Notes under the pieces: generated by a model
The model's database searches: none
What the model was told of the DNA's origin: nothing
The model's input: only the letters and a program-made list of their open reading frames with translations
Assembly: GCA_019722365.1 (NCBI GenBank)
Contig: JADFUC010000173.1
Location: 33,679-97,678 of the forward strand
Source of the DNA: Lithospermum erythrorhizon
Lineage: Eukaryota; Streptophyta; Magnoliopsida; Boraginales; Boraginaceae
Reading direction: 5' to 3'
DNA length: 64,000 nucleotides
Part shown: positions 1-12,984 of the stretch, in pieces
Layout of the letters: each line of letters begins with the position of its first letter
Numbering within the stretch: position 1 is the first letter of the stretch
Position numbers and translations under genes: made by a program

Positions 1-96
1 TATCTATTTTTTAATCTCTATTATGTCTTTTGGAATTTGTGATATTTTTTATATAAAATATATGATTAAGAGTCCTCTTGCACTTGTTTGTTCTAG

Positions 97-3000
97 CTTC
101 TTGGAAGGAGTAGTGGATTTCAAGTTGCATCGACTCATCGGCCATGTACGAAGGGCCTGTGGCTGTGGAGTGCACCCCTAAAGAGAAAAGCTCTTGATGG
201 GACGGAATACAATCTTTTACTATTAGATACTGAAGGAATCGATGCCTATGATCAAACTGTAAGATCTTATTCTAATTTTTATAACGAAAAAGTTTATTTC
301 TATGCGGTAACCGTGCCTTTATTTGCTTCTTACTTTATCAGAAACCTCCTTTAACCTAGAATATCTATTTCTTTGCTGTAAATGTGCCCTAATTCTAGGC
401 AAAATTGTCATTTGGACACTTGTGATTCCAGTTCCCTTTTAGTTTCTGCTATTATTTGTCGTTACTGGTCTCTGCCTCCTGTTTTTATTCTTGGTCCAGG
501 TTTTTCTTTGATCTCTTGTTTAATGAAGATTGTTCTTCAACAGGGAACATATAGCACACAGATTTTTTCTCTGGCGGTCCTTCTGTCCAGCATGTTCATA
601 TACAATCAGGTTGGTTGTGTGCCAATTTCTGTGTCATATTCTTCATTTTCATTATTACTTTACTACTTGTGTTTAGAAAGAGAACATGATGTTTGTACTT
701 CCTTCATAGTTTGTGCAACTTAAAGTGAGACATTTTCCATGTCTGGATATCCCATTTTCTAAACGTTCCTATTTGTTTCCTCATTTTTTCATTAGAATGC
801 AGGACTTCTCCCGTAGTTCAATTAAAAGTTCATTTGGAGTGTGATGCCAAAGGGGCAAGGGTAAAATAGGATCAACAGAAATGTTCAACTCATTGCATAA
901 ATTATACAAAAACGTACTTGGTCTTGAATCCCAACTGAAGTAGAACAAATTGTGTATTTTTATAGTTTATAGTTCACTTCTGATAATTATCTCTCATTTT
1001 TATGTTTTGGTAGATCTTTAGAGGGTGTTTGGCTAACCTATTTTTGGGTCAAAGTTCACTTGTAGTTGTATTTGTATCTCTACTTGTTTAGCAAATTGCA
1101 TATGCAACTTAATTAGCCAAAAAGGTGAAAATATCTTCTTCTTTTTAATTTACCAGTTTGGCGTTCTTTTTCTGGATCTTTTTTTGCACCATATGTTTGT
1201 ACTCTGACCTAGTAAACCAAACAAAATCATGCCTTATCCCACTAAGTGGGTCGGCTATATGAATATGACGCCTTTTCAACTCTATGTTGGGTCATATTTC
1301 TTGTTAAGCCCATAAACTCTAGGTCATTTGATACCGATAATTTGAAATTGTACTAAAATTTGTGCCATAGTAAATGCTCCTTTTAAAATAGCGGGATTAT
1401 TACTTTACAATTGCCCTTATATGTCATCTTGCATTTTTTTTTTATGTCATCTTGCATTTTTACATCTCTCATATGTTCATGGTATCCTAAACATGTAACA
1501 AAAGATAACAGAACTTATTAGTTGACAACTTATACGATCCATATTCACTTATAAGATGCCCACTTATTATCTTGAAAAAGGATTAGCTTAACGGCCTCTT
1601 AGTGTTTTAGCTTATTTACTATTGGAGCTCTGGTACAGATGGGTGGGATTGATGAAGCTGCTCTTGATCGCTTATCTCTTGTGACTGAAATGACTAAGCA
1701 TATTCGTGTCAGAGCATCTGGAGGAAAGACTACAGCTTCAGAGCTTGGACAGTTCTCTCCAATATTTGTCTGGCTTCTTAGGGTATTTTGCAATTGATCT
1801 TCAAACTATTATCCTCTTGTTTGTTCAGTTACAACTCCATCAGATGTCCTAGCTCTATTTTGACTCATGTTTTGTGATTCTTTAACATATCCTATCCAGG
1901 ATTTTTACTTGGACTTGGTGGAAGAAAAAAGGAGGATAACTCCTCGTGACTATCTGGAACTAGCTCTAAGGCCTGTTGAAGGTGGTTACAGAGATGTAGC
2001 TGCTAAAAATGAGGTTACCCCTTTAGCTCTTTTTTATTTGGTGTCCATGTTTGGCTTTAAGGATTTTACTTATGATGACATTTTTGACTAGATACGGGAG
2101 TCCATTCGAGCTCTTTTCCCAGACAGAGAATGCTTTCCCCTTGTTCGGCCGTTGAGTGATGAAAATGATCTCCAGAGACTAGATCAAATTCCTGTAAGTA
2201 TCTGATTGTTTTTAATTTTAAATGTGACTTCGCTCTCCTTCATTCCTTCCTGTTCTCTTCAGTTGAGAAATCAAGCTTAGGAGGAAGCATGCAATTTTCT
2301 GCATGTTGAATGGAAAATTGAACATATACTACCTAAACAAGAAATATTTATTTGTTGAGAACAGTTCACTTGTCTAGTTGTAATGTCTCTCATAGTGACT
2401 CAATTGGTCATGGGTTCAATTTAAACAAGGGGGTTGAGTTGTATCGCTAAAATAATGAAACACTCTTTATTTACCCCAAGGGATAACTTCAAAAGATCTT
2501 GTTATGAGTACCTTCTTTGGCTAATAACTAGAATTCCATAGTGTTATGTTTTCTTACTTTTATTAGTCAATCCATACTGTGGATTTATTTTCTTCTTTCC
2601 TCTTTAATTTCTTCTATATATTATGTAGTTGGATAGGTTAAGGCCAGAATTCAGATCAGGTCTTGATGCTTTGACGAGATTTGTCTTTGAGAGAACGCGG
2701 CCTAAACAAGTAGGAGCAACAACAATGACTGGACCCATACTTGCTCGCATTACACAATCATTTCTGGATGCTATTAATAAAGGGGCGGTGCCTACAATCA
2801 CCTCCTCATGGCAGGTATGATGTTCTTTCTCCTTTTCGTCCTCTAGCATAAAACATTGAAAATTTACCCTGTAATTCAAAAAAGATGGATAGGCCAGCAG
2901 CATCTTGAGATGAGAGTGATCGATATGGAAAATCTATGCCTTGCTATAAAGTAACCATCTGAAAAAAGTTCTATTCATTGTCATTAAAACTCACACTAAT

Positions 3001-6000
3001 GGAGAAATCTGTCCAACAATCTTCTTTTTACTCTTACTTATTCTGCTCTAACGGGCAGAGAAAGAGTAGCGACACTTGTACTATTTTATATTTTACTCCT
3101 CTTTTACCTAGGGGAAAATGACTGTACATCTGTTGAGAGAGTTTTAGTTTTGTATTTGTTACACTTTGTAACCAAGTAATGTTTCTCTTTTGGTATTTTT
3201 ATTTGTTATTTTGTCTATATTTTGTAGAGTGTTGAAGAAGCTGAGTGCCAGAGAGCATATGAATTGGCTACTGAAGTGTACATGTCTTCGTTCGACCGAA
3301 CCAAGCTTCCTGAGGAAGTAAGTTCTATTTTTCACTATTTATAATAAATTATTTTCCAAAATCTATAAATTGGTCTCTGTTTTACTAGGCTGCCTTAAGA
3401 GAAGCCCATGAAGATGCAGTCCAAAAGGCAGCGGCTATATTTAATGATACTGCTGTGGGTGTTGGCTCAACTAGGCAGAAGTATGAAAGTCGAATGCAGA
3501 AATTTGTGAAAAAGGCTTTTGAGGTAATAATTTCATTTAGTTTGAAGGCTGTAGCAATTGTAGCTCTGCTGGCGCTTTAATAGTGTCGTGCACCTTACTT
3601 TAAAACATATAACATGCCTTATTTTTTTTTCTTCTCATTCTTGCAAGTTCATTAGCAGTATTTAGTTGTAATAATAATGAGATGGATGTCCCGGTCGTTT
3701 ATCTTGTTATTCCGGTTTGTCCGACTGTTCCTTCTAGCTCCCTAAAATGTTTTTTGTGTCAAGATTCAAGACAATGGTATTTTAGGGCAAATGACCAATT
3801 CACTCACTTATGTTCGGCTTTCCCTTGATGTGATCACATGAGTTTACAATTTTGTTCCATCTCTTATGTTTTGATCATGGTATATCTCTTGAATTACCAA
3901 ATTTAATAATTGAATATATTATTCACTCATCACTTCAGAGTTTTGTCATTATTACCTATTCGATCACCAGATGTTAGAGAGGAAAATATGGTCAGTGAAT
4001 TGTACTAACAAGTGTGGAGGCATATATGACTGAATTTGGTCACTTAGGAAACTTAATGGCAATTTGATAAATTTAGAAACATAAATTATCAAATTGAGAG
4101 AACACAAAAGGAGGTTCATTAAGTTGATATATGATACTTTTTAACAATCAATTTGGCTCTTATTTTCTTACTTTTCAACTAAATTCTTGTTCGTACTCAA
4201 TTCATTTGTTAGAGATTAAACCTTGGAGGGAGTTTTTTTTTTCCATGAAAATTGTCTACCACACTGATTAGCATTGCATGTCCACTCATTTTGTTTACTT
4301 ATGAAGAATTCAGACTTATATGCACATGCTATGTGATGAAATTTTCAAGTCTTCAACTTTTCTTAAAAGGTTTCAGTCTTTCGTCACTTGGTCAACTGGT
4401 GAAATGGGATGATTAATAATCTACCATTGCATGATATGACTGCTGGTTTACTGATCGAATATAGTGAAGATGTGTTTAATAAGTTCCTTTTGTTTACTCC
4501 AGCTGTGAAATTGACTCGAGATAAATGTTATCTCAATTGGAGTGCATACGTTAAGTTATTCATTTTATTTTAAAATGCTGGTACTTTGTTTTGTTAACTG
4601 TGGATAAGTGCATTAGCGTAATTAGAAAATCCCATAATAGTTTTAAGAGTTTTTATTTGATTGCTGATCTTGTGATTGCCATGGATTTGTGTTGATCCAG
4701 GATATCAAAAGGGATGCTTTTAGAGAGGCACATCTACAATGTTTAAATGCCATACAGAACATGGAGAAGGAACTGAGAGCCGCTTGTCACAACCCTAATG
4801 CAAAAGTTGATAGTATTTTTAAGGTGAGGTTACCTCATGTTTTTACTAGTTTTCCATTTCAGTATTACTTCTATGTCTTAGGTTCCTTTAATTAACGTAA
4901 TTTTATACCTTCGAATTCGTAGCATCAAGAGTTTCATATTCTCTTTTCTCTGCCGATAAGTGTTGATGCATCCTCTTCCAATTGGCCACTTGACAGCATC
5001 ATCTTGAAATGGAAAATGGCTTAACAATACTGAAGTAGAAAATGATTTTTCTCTCTTTTTACAAATTCTTTGTAACGTCTGATCACTTTCAATTGAAACA
5101 GGTCTTAAATGGTCTCCTGACCAAGTATGAAGCATCATGCCATGGTCCAGAAAAATGGAAAAAGCTTGCTGTTTTCTTGCAACAAAGGTGGAACTTGGAT
5201 TTTTCTTCAGTTATTCCCTTTTTATTGAGATTATTTTCTACTTGAAATGTTTTTTTTTTCCTCATATGGGTGTCTGCTCATCAGTTTGGAAGGTCCCATT
5301 CTCGATGTCATTAAGAAACAGGCTGATCTCGTAGGGTCAGAGAAGGCTTCTATTGCACTGAAGTGCCGCTCTATTGAGGATAGGATGACATTGTTGCAGA
5401 AACAATTGGAAGCTAGTGAAATGCATAAATCTGAATATTTGAAGAGATATGAAGATGCTGTCAGTGACAAGAAAAAACTTGCTGATGATTACACAAATCG
5501 TATAATGAATTTGCAAAGCAAATCTAGCTCGTATGAAGAGAGATGTTCGAGCTTATCAAAAACATTGGAGAATTCCAAGCAGGAGTCCTTGGAATGGAAA
5601 AGGAAATATGAGCAGTTTTTGTCAAAGCTGAAGGCTGATGAAGATCAGAACAGTGCAGAAATTGGTATTCTTAAGTCGAGAGCTAGTGCTGCTGAGGCAA
5701 GGGTTGCCGCTGCGAAGGAGCATGCACATTCTGCACAGGAGGAGGCCGATGAGTGGAAGAGGAAATATGACATTGCATGTAGAGAAGCTAAAAATGCTCT
5801 TGAGAAGGTTGCAGCCATCCAGGAGCGAACAAATAAGCAAACACAACTTCGTGAGGATGCTCTTAGGGCAGAGTTTGATACTATATCATCCAAGAAGGTG
5901 AATCTCCACTTCTTTGAACATACTCTCACATATGCATTAAGAAAAGTCCTCCTGTTGTGGATGTATATTGAAGTTTATTAAGAAAGATTTATATGCTCAT

Positions 6001-7569
6001 TTTCCAGGATGCGGTAATAAGGGATAAGGAATTGAAGCTTGAGCAGGCAGAGCAGCATTTGTCAACTCTGAGTTTAGAGTTAAAGGTGAGTTTCAAAATA
6101 GTTATGTGAACGCCGGCTCTTGGGGTAGAACAATGAACCCCCAGTCGCATTGTACTTTTTCTATAATTTCCCTTTTAGGCTTTGCAAATTGCTAGTTTTA
6201 GTGTATACTACCTTCTCAAATTGCTATTTTCTTATTTGCTCCTATTTTCCCATTCTTGAATATGTTCAAATTTAATGATTCATTTTGTGATACAGCTCTA
6301 AAGATAAAGAACCTGTTCGATCAGGCATAACTTCACCTATCTACGTAAACAAAATGCTCAATTTATCATGCACATTCACTCTTAAACTATGCTACAATAT
6401 AGCATTCTCTCTGACTAGTTTGGATTTAGTCTTGCAAAATGACACATTCATGTTATGCCTCATCGAACAGTGAAATTACTAGTCTATGAATTATACATAT
6501 AAATATATTGTAGAAGGATGCTGTTCTTAAATTTTGTTTGCATCTTCCACAGGCTGCAAGGTCGAGGATTGAGAGCTATGATCACGAGTCATCAACCATG
6601 AAGCTGCAAATCAAGGAGTTAGCTGACAGTTTAGACACCGCCAAAGCTAGTGCACAACATTATGAGCAAGAAGCTAAAATAATGGAACAGAATAAGCATC
6701 ATCTACAGCAAGAGTATCTTGCTAAACTCAATAGATTTGAGGAGCTTCAAGAAAGGTGCAAGTCGGCTGAAATTGAAGCCAAGAGAGCTACTGAATTGGC
6801 CGACAAAGCCAGAGCAGAAGCAGCTGCATCTCAAAAAGAGAAGAGTGAGATTCAGCGTACGTCAATGGAAAGGCTGGCACAAATTGAGAGGGGTGAGAGA
6901 CATGTTGAGAAATTACAAAGGGAAAAGGAGGATCTAGCCCACGAGGTTGATAGGTTTCGTGCAGGAGAGTTGGATGCTCTTTCGAAGGTCTCGATGCTTC
7001 AGTCAAGAGTGGAAGAAAGGGAGAAAGAAATTGATTCGCTTCTAAAGGAAAATAGTGAAAAGAGGCAAGAGTCGGTTCACACACTTGAGACATTATTGGA
7101 GTCTGAACGTCAAGCACGTGCAGATGCAAACAAGAGGGCAGAAGCACTATCTATAAAGCTTCAATCCATCCAAGCGAAGTATGATTCACTTCAGCAAGAG
7201 ATACTGGATAGTAAGCTCAGAACTGCTTCCCATGGGAAACGACTACGATCTGAGGACCATGAATTTGGTATCGAATCAGTTCATGATATGGACACGAACG
7301 ACAAAGTTGTCAGAGGAAGTAAACGGTCCAAGAGCACATCCAGCCCTTTTAAGTTGGCCACTCCAGAAGATGGCGGTTCAGTTTTCAGAGGTGATGACGA
7401 AACACATAGCCAGAATACCGATTCAGGCGATCATACTAAATTTACTGTTCAGAAGTTGAGACAGGAGCTAACAAAGCACAATTTCGGAGATGAGCTACTA
7501 AAGTTGAAGAATCCTAATAAAAAGGACATTGTTGCTCTTTATGAGAAATGCGTACTACAGAAGTTATAG
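97..7569 (+). CDS. GBPL3: Guanylate-binding protein-like GTPase with long coiled coil (5'-partial)
   Basis: Large dynamin-like GTPase of the plant GBP family; the symbol is by resemblance to the long Arabidopsis member, which acts in nuclear defence condensates (known of the family). Exons, each joining in frame at GT-AG sites: 97-258, 544-609, 1639-1782, 1900-2013, 2092-2193, 2629-2814, 3228-3317, 3389-3523, 4701-4823, 5102-5187, 5285-5897, 6008-6085, 6553-7569. They encode about 971 residues. The first visible exon begins LLGRSSGFQ; the start codon and the P-loop lie upstream of the window. Seen: THRPCTKGLW (switch region), LLLLDTEG (G3), WLLRDF (the GBP RD motif in place of NKxD), then the helical domain, about 450 residues of coiled coil, a basic stretch (GKRLR, GSKRSKS) suggesting nuclear import, an acidic low-complexity stretch, and a C-terminal helical SAP-like motif ending at TAG 7567-7569. 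No frame errors. It converges on the receptor kinase gene at 8515. Confidence 0.93.
1224..1335 (+). repeat. SINE-like remnant in intron of the GBP gene
   Basis: Within the 1.03-kb intron 610-1638, the stretch reading CCCACTAAGTGGGTCGGC followed by TATATGAAT, and then an AACTCTAT...GGGTCATATTTC segment, resembles a short interspersed element common in dicot introns (recalled, not searched). No poly-A tail or target-site duplication could be fixed. The rest of the intron is ordinary T-rich intron sequence. Confidence 0.4.
3524..4700 (+). other. Long intron of the GBP gene
   Basis: The largest intron in view (1,177 bp) separates the exon ending KKAFE from the one starting DIKRD. It is AT-rich, with no open frame, RNA gene or clear transposon end. 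It begins GTAATA and ends GATCCAG. Confidence 0.75.
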
Positions 7570-8514
7570 TTTCGTCTACTGGCTTTCTGAAGATGGCGTT
7601 GTGTGCTTATTTGACCTCCGTGTAAAAGCTTGCATGGTACTTCTGCAACATGTAATTCCTGATTCGCGGCTTATTTTCTGCTTTCTTGTAGATTTCTTTA
7701 GGTTCTGCGTGTGGGTAGAATTAGGTTAGAATGGTTGAAGGTATTTTTATTCAACTTTTGTAATGAAATTTGAAATCTCAAGTTTCTAGCCAACTGATTT
7801 CTACAGCCTTCACTATTTCATTTTATCTTGATATCTCACTTCAATTCACTGTTTTTTTTTAAAAGATGTGTTCTAGTCTAATTATTCAGTCCGGTCCAAG
7901 TATGTCAATATCAACCGGAAAAAAAGTCGAGCCAATTCGGATTGATTAAAGATGGATAAAATTCAGAACCTTATTAATGCTCTCGTAATATCTTAATCTA
8001 CCAAGCAAGGGTGACAACCAAACAATTAGGAGAGTGTAGCACATGAAGTAAACAGAAAGATTCTCATACTTAAAAAGAAGCAATTTACAATAGAAAGTAT
8101 AAGCCCATGTTATTCTTTGTCAAGTGCACTGCCATCATTACAACCACCAACTGAAAATGCTTTGATTACAGAGAATTCTCCTTGAGATATTCCGTAGGAA
8201 ATTATCACAAACAAATCTAGCATTCAAATATTAAACTAATGCAATAGGTATATCTATCTACTAATATTAAATACCAACTATTGAATTTAATACAAATAGC
8301 TTTCAAAACTCCCCAAGGTGGTGCAAATTTCGTGGGCTATTAAATTACAAGGACCCATCACCATCAACTTTTGGTCCCATGGAAAAAAATACTAAGCAGG
8401 GACCAAGAAAGGAATTGGTAGCTACTTGTTAGTTAATGAAGGTGAAGATATGCCATAAAGATTCAAACTTTTTAGTCCATATTTGAGGCAAATACATGAA
8501 CTCTATTTGGAAAG
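7570..8514. other. Convergent 3' intergenic region
   Basis: Holds the 3' UTR of the GBP gene (to perhaps 7.75-7.8 kb) and, on the other strand, that of the receptor kinase gene. AT-rich with no open frame worth naming. No canonical AATAAA signal stands out; T-rich runs near 7740-7860 could serve 3'-end formation. Confidence 0.6.
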
Positions 8515-11500
8515 CTAAGGTACACTTCCATGATCGGACGAGTCTTCGTAGTAATATGGGGTCAGTTTGCCATCTTTCCCGACTTGCTTCGATTGGCTTC
8601 TGCAACCTATTTCTTGCAGCATCTTAACCACTCGCCTCATTGACGGGCGGTTGATGGGGAGGGGGCTTGTGCAGAGTAGACCAATGTTCATGACTTTGCA
8701 TATTTCATCTTTGAAACATGCATTAAGTTTTGGATCAATTACAAGGTCAATGCCCTTCTGGTCTAGAGTAGTGCATACCCATTTTACCAAATCTTTTTCC
8801 CCATATTCAGGATCGATTGGTCGCCTTCCTGTTACCAACTCGAGGATAACTACACCAAAGCTGTAAATATCGCTCTTCTCATTTACTCGAAGTGTATATG
8901 CATATTCTGAAATGGAAAATAGATATAATGTGAGATGAAGTAGAATCAAGATATCAATAATTATCAATGCCAACCTCAATGCGGAAATATAAACCATCCA
9001 AGTACTGTACTATTCAGTATGAATATTTAATTAACTACCATCATCAATTCATCATACTCCTAATGATCTTATCAAGCACATGCAATATAGACTATTAGGG
9101 AACCTAAATGATTTGGAACAAATTACACTATTCTGTAACAGTAAGCATCAAGTTACACATTAGTACTTGTTCATCATATCAATCACTATGCAAGCATAGT
9201 ATATAACAGAGGTTTATCCACAAGAAATTAATCTATCAATAATTAATAGGAAAATAATAGTAGTACTGGATAACAAATACAAACCTGGTGCAATGTAGCC
9301 GCAAGACCCTGCAATTACAGACATTGACTTTGTACCCTTTCCATTTGGGTCGACCGACCTGGCAACACCAAAATCTGCAACCCGAGCTCCAAAGTCGCTA
9401 GCTAGCAAGATATTGTTTGACTTCACATCTCTATGAACAATCGGAGGAACACAATCATGATGCAAATAAGACAACCCCTCAGCAGCATCCATGGCTATCG
9501 TATACCTTATCGGCCATATCAACAATGCACTCTTGGTACTATGAAGCAGATCACCCAAACTCCCATTAGGCATATATTCGTAAACTAGAAGCTTACAGTC
9601 CATCGTAGAACAGCAACACCATAGCCTGACAATATTTTTATGCCTAATTTTTCCCAAAGTACCAACTTCTGCTTCAAACCCATCATCCTGAAAATGACCA
9701 CCTTTCTCAAGATCCAAGCTTTCATCTGACACTATTTTCGACCGTCCCCATAGCTTTTTCACTGCAACGGCTTCACCATTGCTGAGGACAACCTTATAGA
9801 CTTTTCCAGAAGAGCCACTTCCAATTACATTATCTTCATCTAGCAGGTCCATAATCTCAGATTCTTGAAATCCCAACTTATGGAAAGACATCAGGGTCCA
9901 TTTTGACCTATCAATTACCGTCTTCACCTTCTTGAAATTGCGGCACCTCAAATAAAACCAAGCAATACCTATCATTAGCACAATTCCAGCAAGAGCAAGA
10001 ATCAACCTCATCAACCAAACAGGACCAATGTTCTTAGCTTCACTTCTCCCATCACAAGACCCGTCAATCTCACCACAAAGGCCTGGGTTGCCCAAAAAGC
10101 TACTCTTGTACATTGCTTTAGCATACACGGGTGGAATATCACCTGAAAGGTGATTATACGACAGGTTGAGAAGATTAAGCCTCAGATTCTGCAGGCTAAT
10201 AGGTATATTCCCTGATAACTGATTCCCAGACAAATCAAGATAATTCAACACAGACAGGCTTCCGATTTCTTGAGGAATATTTCCTGAAATATAATTGTTT
10301 GCTAAATTCAGCTCATACAACTTCTTCCAAGAATGCACCCCACCCGGGAGCTCCCCAGACAACTCATTATTGTGAAGATCAAGCTTCCCCAACTGCCCAA
10401 GTTTCACAATACTAGTAGGCAAAGACCCTGAAAAGTGGTTATCATTGCCTGTAAAGCCTAACAACTTCTCCAAAAATCCAATCTCCTCAGGTATGCTACC
10501 TGAGAATCCATTCTTGGATATGAACAATCCCGACAAGTTCGATGCCCCGGCTATAGTCCTAGAGATCTCACCAGAGAATGAATTCGACACAAGGTCTAGC
10601 AATGACACATGGGGCAAGCCCCATAATCTCGCAGGAACCTTGCCAGAAAAATTGTTGTTAGCCAATCTCACTCGTGTCAAAGTTTGACATTGGCCTAAAC
10701 TAGCTGGGATTCCACCAGAAAGAGAATTTTCAATCATCAAAACCTCTTCCAAAACACCATTAGCACACAAATTTTCAGGCATCTCACCAACAAATTCATT
10801 CTGTGAAACATCAATCCATAACAAAGGGGAATTCTTACCCAAATCTTTTGGTAAATACCCAGTAAGCCTATTCTTGAACAACCTCAATTCATACAAATTC
10901 GGCGAATTCGCTATACTTCCCGGCACTTCACCCACAAGCCTATTCTCATACAAGTTCAATGACTCAAGTGGCAACTCACACAACTCATTCGGAATCATCC
11001 CAGTCAACTCATTCATCGACGCATCAACCAACCGCAACTTTTTCATATTCGACCACCCCTTCTCTGGAATCTCACCACTCAATGAATTATTATAAAGCTC
11101 TAGTTGAACAAGGCTAGTCAACTCAGTCAACCCAACCGGAATCCGACCCGACAAACCGTTAATTGCCAAATCCAAATCAATGAGTCTCGTGAGTTGACTC
11201 AACGACTCAGGAATCTCACCATACAAATTACAATCAGTCAACCACAACACCTCAAGATTAGTCAAATTCCCCAACTCAGCTGGAACCCGACCCGGCAAAA
11301 ACGGGTTGTAAGACAAATTCAACTGTTTCAAACTAGTAATATTCCCAAGTTCCAAAGGAATAGTCCCCTCAAGCAAATTCCCCACCAAAGACAAAACCTC
11401 CAACTTCTGAAACCTCCCAAAACATTCTGGAACTTTCCCAGAAAAATTATTCCCACTCAAATCCAAATACTTCAAATTTGGCAAATCTGCTAGCTTATCA

Positions 11501-11886
11501 GGCAACAACCCAGTTAACAAATTCTGCCCCAAACTCAAATAACTCACTGAATCACAACTACCAAGTTCACTTTCACTCAAACTTGAATTTATATTATTAT
11601 TGTAAAATGATATATATGTAAGATTTTGGAGTCTACATAGTAATGAAGCTGGAAAGGGTCCATAAAGATTGAAGCTTTGAAGGTCAAGAGATGTTACAGA
11701 CCTTGTTTGTGAGGCGCAGGTGACACCTGTCCAATTACATGGTGTTTCATCACTGTTGTCCCAATTGGACAAAACATTATCTGGGTCATCAAATGATAGT
11801 TTCACTTGGTAAAGAAGATGGCCTTCTTGATTTAGTGAACATGAAAATGGGAATGTGAGCAACAACACAATGAGCTGAAGAAACAT
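8515..11886 (-). CDS. HSL1: LRR receptor-like kinase, HAESA/HSL1 type
   Basis: Plasma-membrane receptor kinase of LRR subfamily XI. Relatives perceive IDA/CLE-type peptides with SERK co-receptors in abscission and stomatal-lineage control (known of the family). Two exons: 11886-9285 and 8906-8515; the 378-bp intron splits the codon after GYIAP, where relatives have an intron. Product 997 residues, the usual family length (about 996-999). Seen: signal peptide (MFLQLIVLLLTF), paired-Cys N-cap with WTGVTC, about 20 LRRs (residues about 60-600), Cys-pair cap (GLCGEIDGSC), transmembrane helix at about 622-644, glycine loop GSGSSGKVY (about 687), VAVKK lysine (about 710), HRDVKSNN with Asp 820, DFG Asp 838, and C-terminus KLTPYYYEDSS as in HSL1. 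All catalytic residues are present. I start at the Met at 11886 because it gives the signal peptide; an in-frame ATG at 12009 would add 41 residues and bury it. Confidence 0.95.
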
Positions 11887-12065
11887 ACTGTGTGTCAATT
11901 TTTTCTTCCCAGTTCGAGTATTTGTAATAACAAAGTTCGAGTTCTTGTAATAACAAATTTCGGGTTTCGAAAAAAAAAGGAAGGGGTGGGATTTGTAGTG
12001 TGTTTGCAAAAGGGGTTGAAAGAAGTGCAGAGGTGCAAATGGGTGTTTGGTAGTTTGAGTACAAA

Positions 12066-12080
12066 TTTAGATATAAATAG
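12066..12080 (-). promoter_or_regulatory. Probable TATA box of the receptor kinase gene
   Basis: On the minus strand the sequence TATTTATATC lies about 185 bases upstream of the chosen start codon. Transcription would then begin near 12040, leaving a 5' UTR of about 150 bases that contains the out-competing in-frame ATG at 12009. Position and composition are the only evidence. Confidence 0.4.
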
Positions 12081-12980
12081 AAGTGTATAGGAAGATGGAG
12101 GGTGGTATTATGGTAATGTATGATTATGATAATTGTTGCTCATTTTGTTGGGGTCATATAATCTGAGTAGGTGTGGAGGGGGCATGCGTGAAGACTGATC
12201 TGTAAAGTATAAGAATTAGCAGCATGATGAACTATATAATTACTGTTTTATTCCATAATTTGGTTTTGTATTTAGTTATTTTGGTTTGACCAAATGTTTC
12301 ATTCCTACTTCCTCCTTTTCTCTATTACCTATCCTTTTAATATAAAAATCGTATTTATTAATGTATTTTGGATTATTTTTTCTTACTCTTTTGTTTTTTT
12401 TAATTTGTCGTTTCTACTTACATAGATTAGTTAAAAATTAAAAATAATCAAAAAAATATAATAAAATATAATAAATAATCATTTAAAACTATATAATTGG
12501 TCAGTTTAATTAATTAAAAATAAGAAAAGATATATCGGAACGTAAAAGATAATTTTCTATACTAAACGACAAGATATTTCAAATAAAAATTGAAGAAACG
12601 ACAAACAAAAAACTGAGGACATGAAATTATTTAAACAAACCAATTTTATAGCTTTTAATTGACACATTTTACATTTTCAATGCGATTTTCGATTACTTTT
12701 ATGCTTAATCTATAATTCTCCAATCCACAAACATTGACAAGCTGACTTTTTCGAAATTTAACTGACCATCAATTAATTATTAATTATTCTAAAAATATAA
12801 AATTTATATCATCAATTCATTTTAAAAATACTTTCATAATATTAATTTTTTTTTAATAATATAATTAAAAACTAATCGTAGACAAAGATTTATCTCTATA
12901 TGCGAGAAAGCTTAATTAAAATGATCGCGAAGATGTAAATAAATGACTAGAAGGAGAGGTAAAAATAAATGGAGTGAGTA
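12081..12980. other. AT-rich upstream region of the receptor kinase gene
   Basis: Very AT-rich, with many poly-A/T tracts and no supported gene, RNA or transposon end. The proximal part (12.08-12.25 kb) is less AT-rich and probably holds the working promoter. No element could be named with confidence. Confidence 0.5.
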
Positions 12981-12984
12981 TTAA

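Noticed and set aside
1867..2091. Open frame with its own ATG inside the GBP gene
   Set aside because: It is an exon (1900-2013) read through its splice sites into introns; the flanking AG and GT sites and family match show the real exon.
6788..7147. 119-residue minus-strand frame in the last GBP exon
   Set aside because: Antisense shadow of the coiled-coil coding sequence.
10445..11493. Three + strand open frames opposite the LRR region
   Set aside because: They are antisense shadows of the repetitive Leu/Asn/Ser codons of the receptor kinase and have no family resemblance of their own.
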